Assembly: GCF_002234675.1 (NCBI RefSeq)
Contig: NC_019866.2
Span: forward strand, 1,019,083-1,083,082
DNA length: 64,000 nt
Origin: Oryzias latipes
Lineage: Eukaryota > Chordata > Actinopteri > Beloniformes > Adrianichthyidae
Reading direction: 5' to 3'
Below the pieces are notes generated by a model, which saw nothing but the letters and a program-made list of their open reading frames with translations, did no database searches and had not been told where the DNA came from. Below, piece by piece: positions 63,159 through 64,000 of this stretch. Position 1 is the stretch's first letter, and each line of letters starts with the position of its first letter. Both the position numbers and the translations under genes were made by a program.

Positions 63159-64000
63159 CTGCAGAGATGAAAGCAGCACATTTATTCCTAAAAGTTCAGC
63201 AGGAATCGTGTTTCTCTTGAACGTGACAGCTGCTCAGAACACCGGCAGAATCAGGAGCAGGTCTTTCACCGACTAATGGGGAGGTGAACATCTGCGGTGG
63301 CGCCTGCTGGGCTGCAGCTGCTGGTGCTGCTTCCTTAACAGAGGATTCTGGCGGTCCAGACTCTTAAATAAGCGTTTCTGCAGGTGTGCATGAGGCAGAA
63401 TGAAAGGCATCACGTTGTAGTTCTGCAGCTGAATGTGGGACAGGGATGCAGAACCGAACAAGCTACAGTCCCTGGAAGCAGCAGCAGGACTCCAGAAAGC
63501 TTCAGAGAAGCATCACTTCCTGTGACTGAAGGAGATTTACTTGCAGCCTAAAGCAAAAGCAGCAGGAGCCTCGGCTCTCTGAGGAGAACACAGACTTAGC
63601 TGATGTCTCTGAGTGAATACTGGCTTTGATCTGAAACATCAAATCCTTTTTTTTTTTGTCTTAGGATCTCCTTCCTCCCCCAAACAGCCATGTGACTGAG
63701 GCGTGCACGGCTGCAGCACCAAATGAAACTAAGACGAGTATCAGAAGTCATGGCGTTCAAAGCAGAGATGAAAAAAATCCCCTCAAGTCTCATAAGTGTC
63801 TCAATAACAAACCTACAATTCAGAATTTTCTCACATTTTGCTGAAACTCAAAGCCCCGTGTTGCTGAGAAATCCACTTCTGCGTTTCTGTTCAGACACGT
63901 AAGACAGTTGGCCGGCCTTCTTCAAAACAGAATGCAGCCTAACCTGCAGCTAAGCCCCCCCCCCAGGCAGAGCATTCATGCATCCCACGTGCATCAGCAG
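63159..64000. other. suz12 intron or upstream part, no further exon recognised
   Basis: Upstream suz12 exons should encode IAPIFLHRTLTYMSHRN-like sequence, and none was seen here. A short minus-strand frame at 63273-63461 (VMPFILPHAHLQKRLFKSLD) has no suz12 resemblance. The rest is short frames, a T run near 63648 and a C run at 63956-63964. Confidence 0.45.

Noticed and set aside
63273-63461. Candidate further suz12 exon
   Set aside because: The peptide does not match the IAPIFLHRTLTYM region expected there, and no acceptor/donor pair of correct phase was seen.

Overview
The window is ordinary eukaryotic nuclear DNA and looks like a teleost fish, probably a percomorph. Genes are multi-exon with GT-AG introns, many only 60-150 bp long. 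Coding exons are rich in G/C at third positions, while intergenic DNA is A/T rich and sprinkled with microsatellites, poly-G tracts, SINE and LINE scraps, hAT and piggyBac elements and small inverted-repeat elements. No bacterial, organellar, CRISPR, tRNA or rRNA gene was found. No retrovirus-like or Polinton-like element was recognised.

Layout, left to right. (1) 1116-4098, + strand: the last three coding exons of gsg1l, an AMPA-receptor auxiliary subunit of the claudin fold; earlier exons lie outside the window. (2) 4.8-14 kb: intergenic, with a 1.41 kb hAT element (6470-7883), a perfect 76-bp hairpin beside it, an unrecognised single-exon ORF on the minus strand (12477-12893), a 200-bp inverted-repeat element and a probable promoter plus untranslated first exon. 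(3) 16267-29871, +: a complete smooth-muscle-type myosin II heavy chain (myh11), about 41 coding exons and 1987 codons, with an optional 21-nt loop-1 exon equivalent to the mammalian SM-B exon. (4) 31872-35916, -: complete nde1 (350 codons), tail to tail with myh11. (5) 41230-43722, -: complete mpv17l (233 codons). (6) 46.3-53.3 kb, +: crlf3 with promoter, untranslated exon 1 and eight coding exons (444 codons). (7) 53759-55283: a shortened piggyBac element with a SINE inside it. (8) 57068-63158, -: the 3' thirteen coding exons of suz12 (zinc finger, VEFS box, acidic tail); its 5' end lies beyond the right edge. An unassigned membrane-spanning exon candidate sits just downstream of suz12.

The genes do not form one pathway. 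myh11, nde1 and mpv17l are neighbours on human 16p13.11, so that block is ancestral. crlf3 and suz12 come from the same small region of human 17q11.2. The window therefore joins two ancient syntenic blocks, with the junction between mpv17l and crlf3. myh11/nde1 and crlf3/suz12 are convergent pairs; mpv17l/crlf3 is divergent.

Most notable observations: the conserved SM-B-type micro-exon with tandem NAG acceptors; unusual substitutions in the myosin head and IQ motif; two perfect long hairpins; the nested SINE-in-piggyBac insertion; two minisatellites (13 bp and 18 bp units) whose false ORFs could mislead annotation; and the unassigned transmembrane exon. I found no convincing new multi-gene system. 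Exon boundaries come from reading splice sites and comparing with remembered family proteins, not from transcripts.
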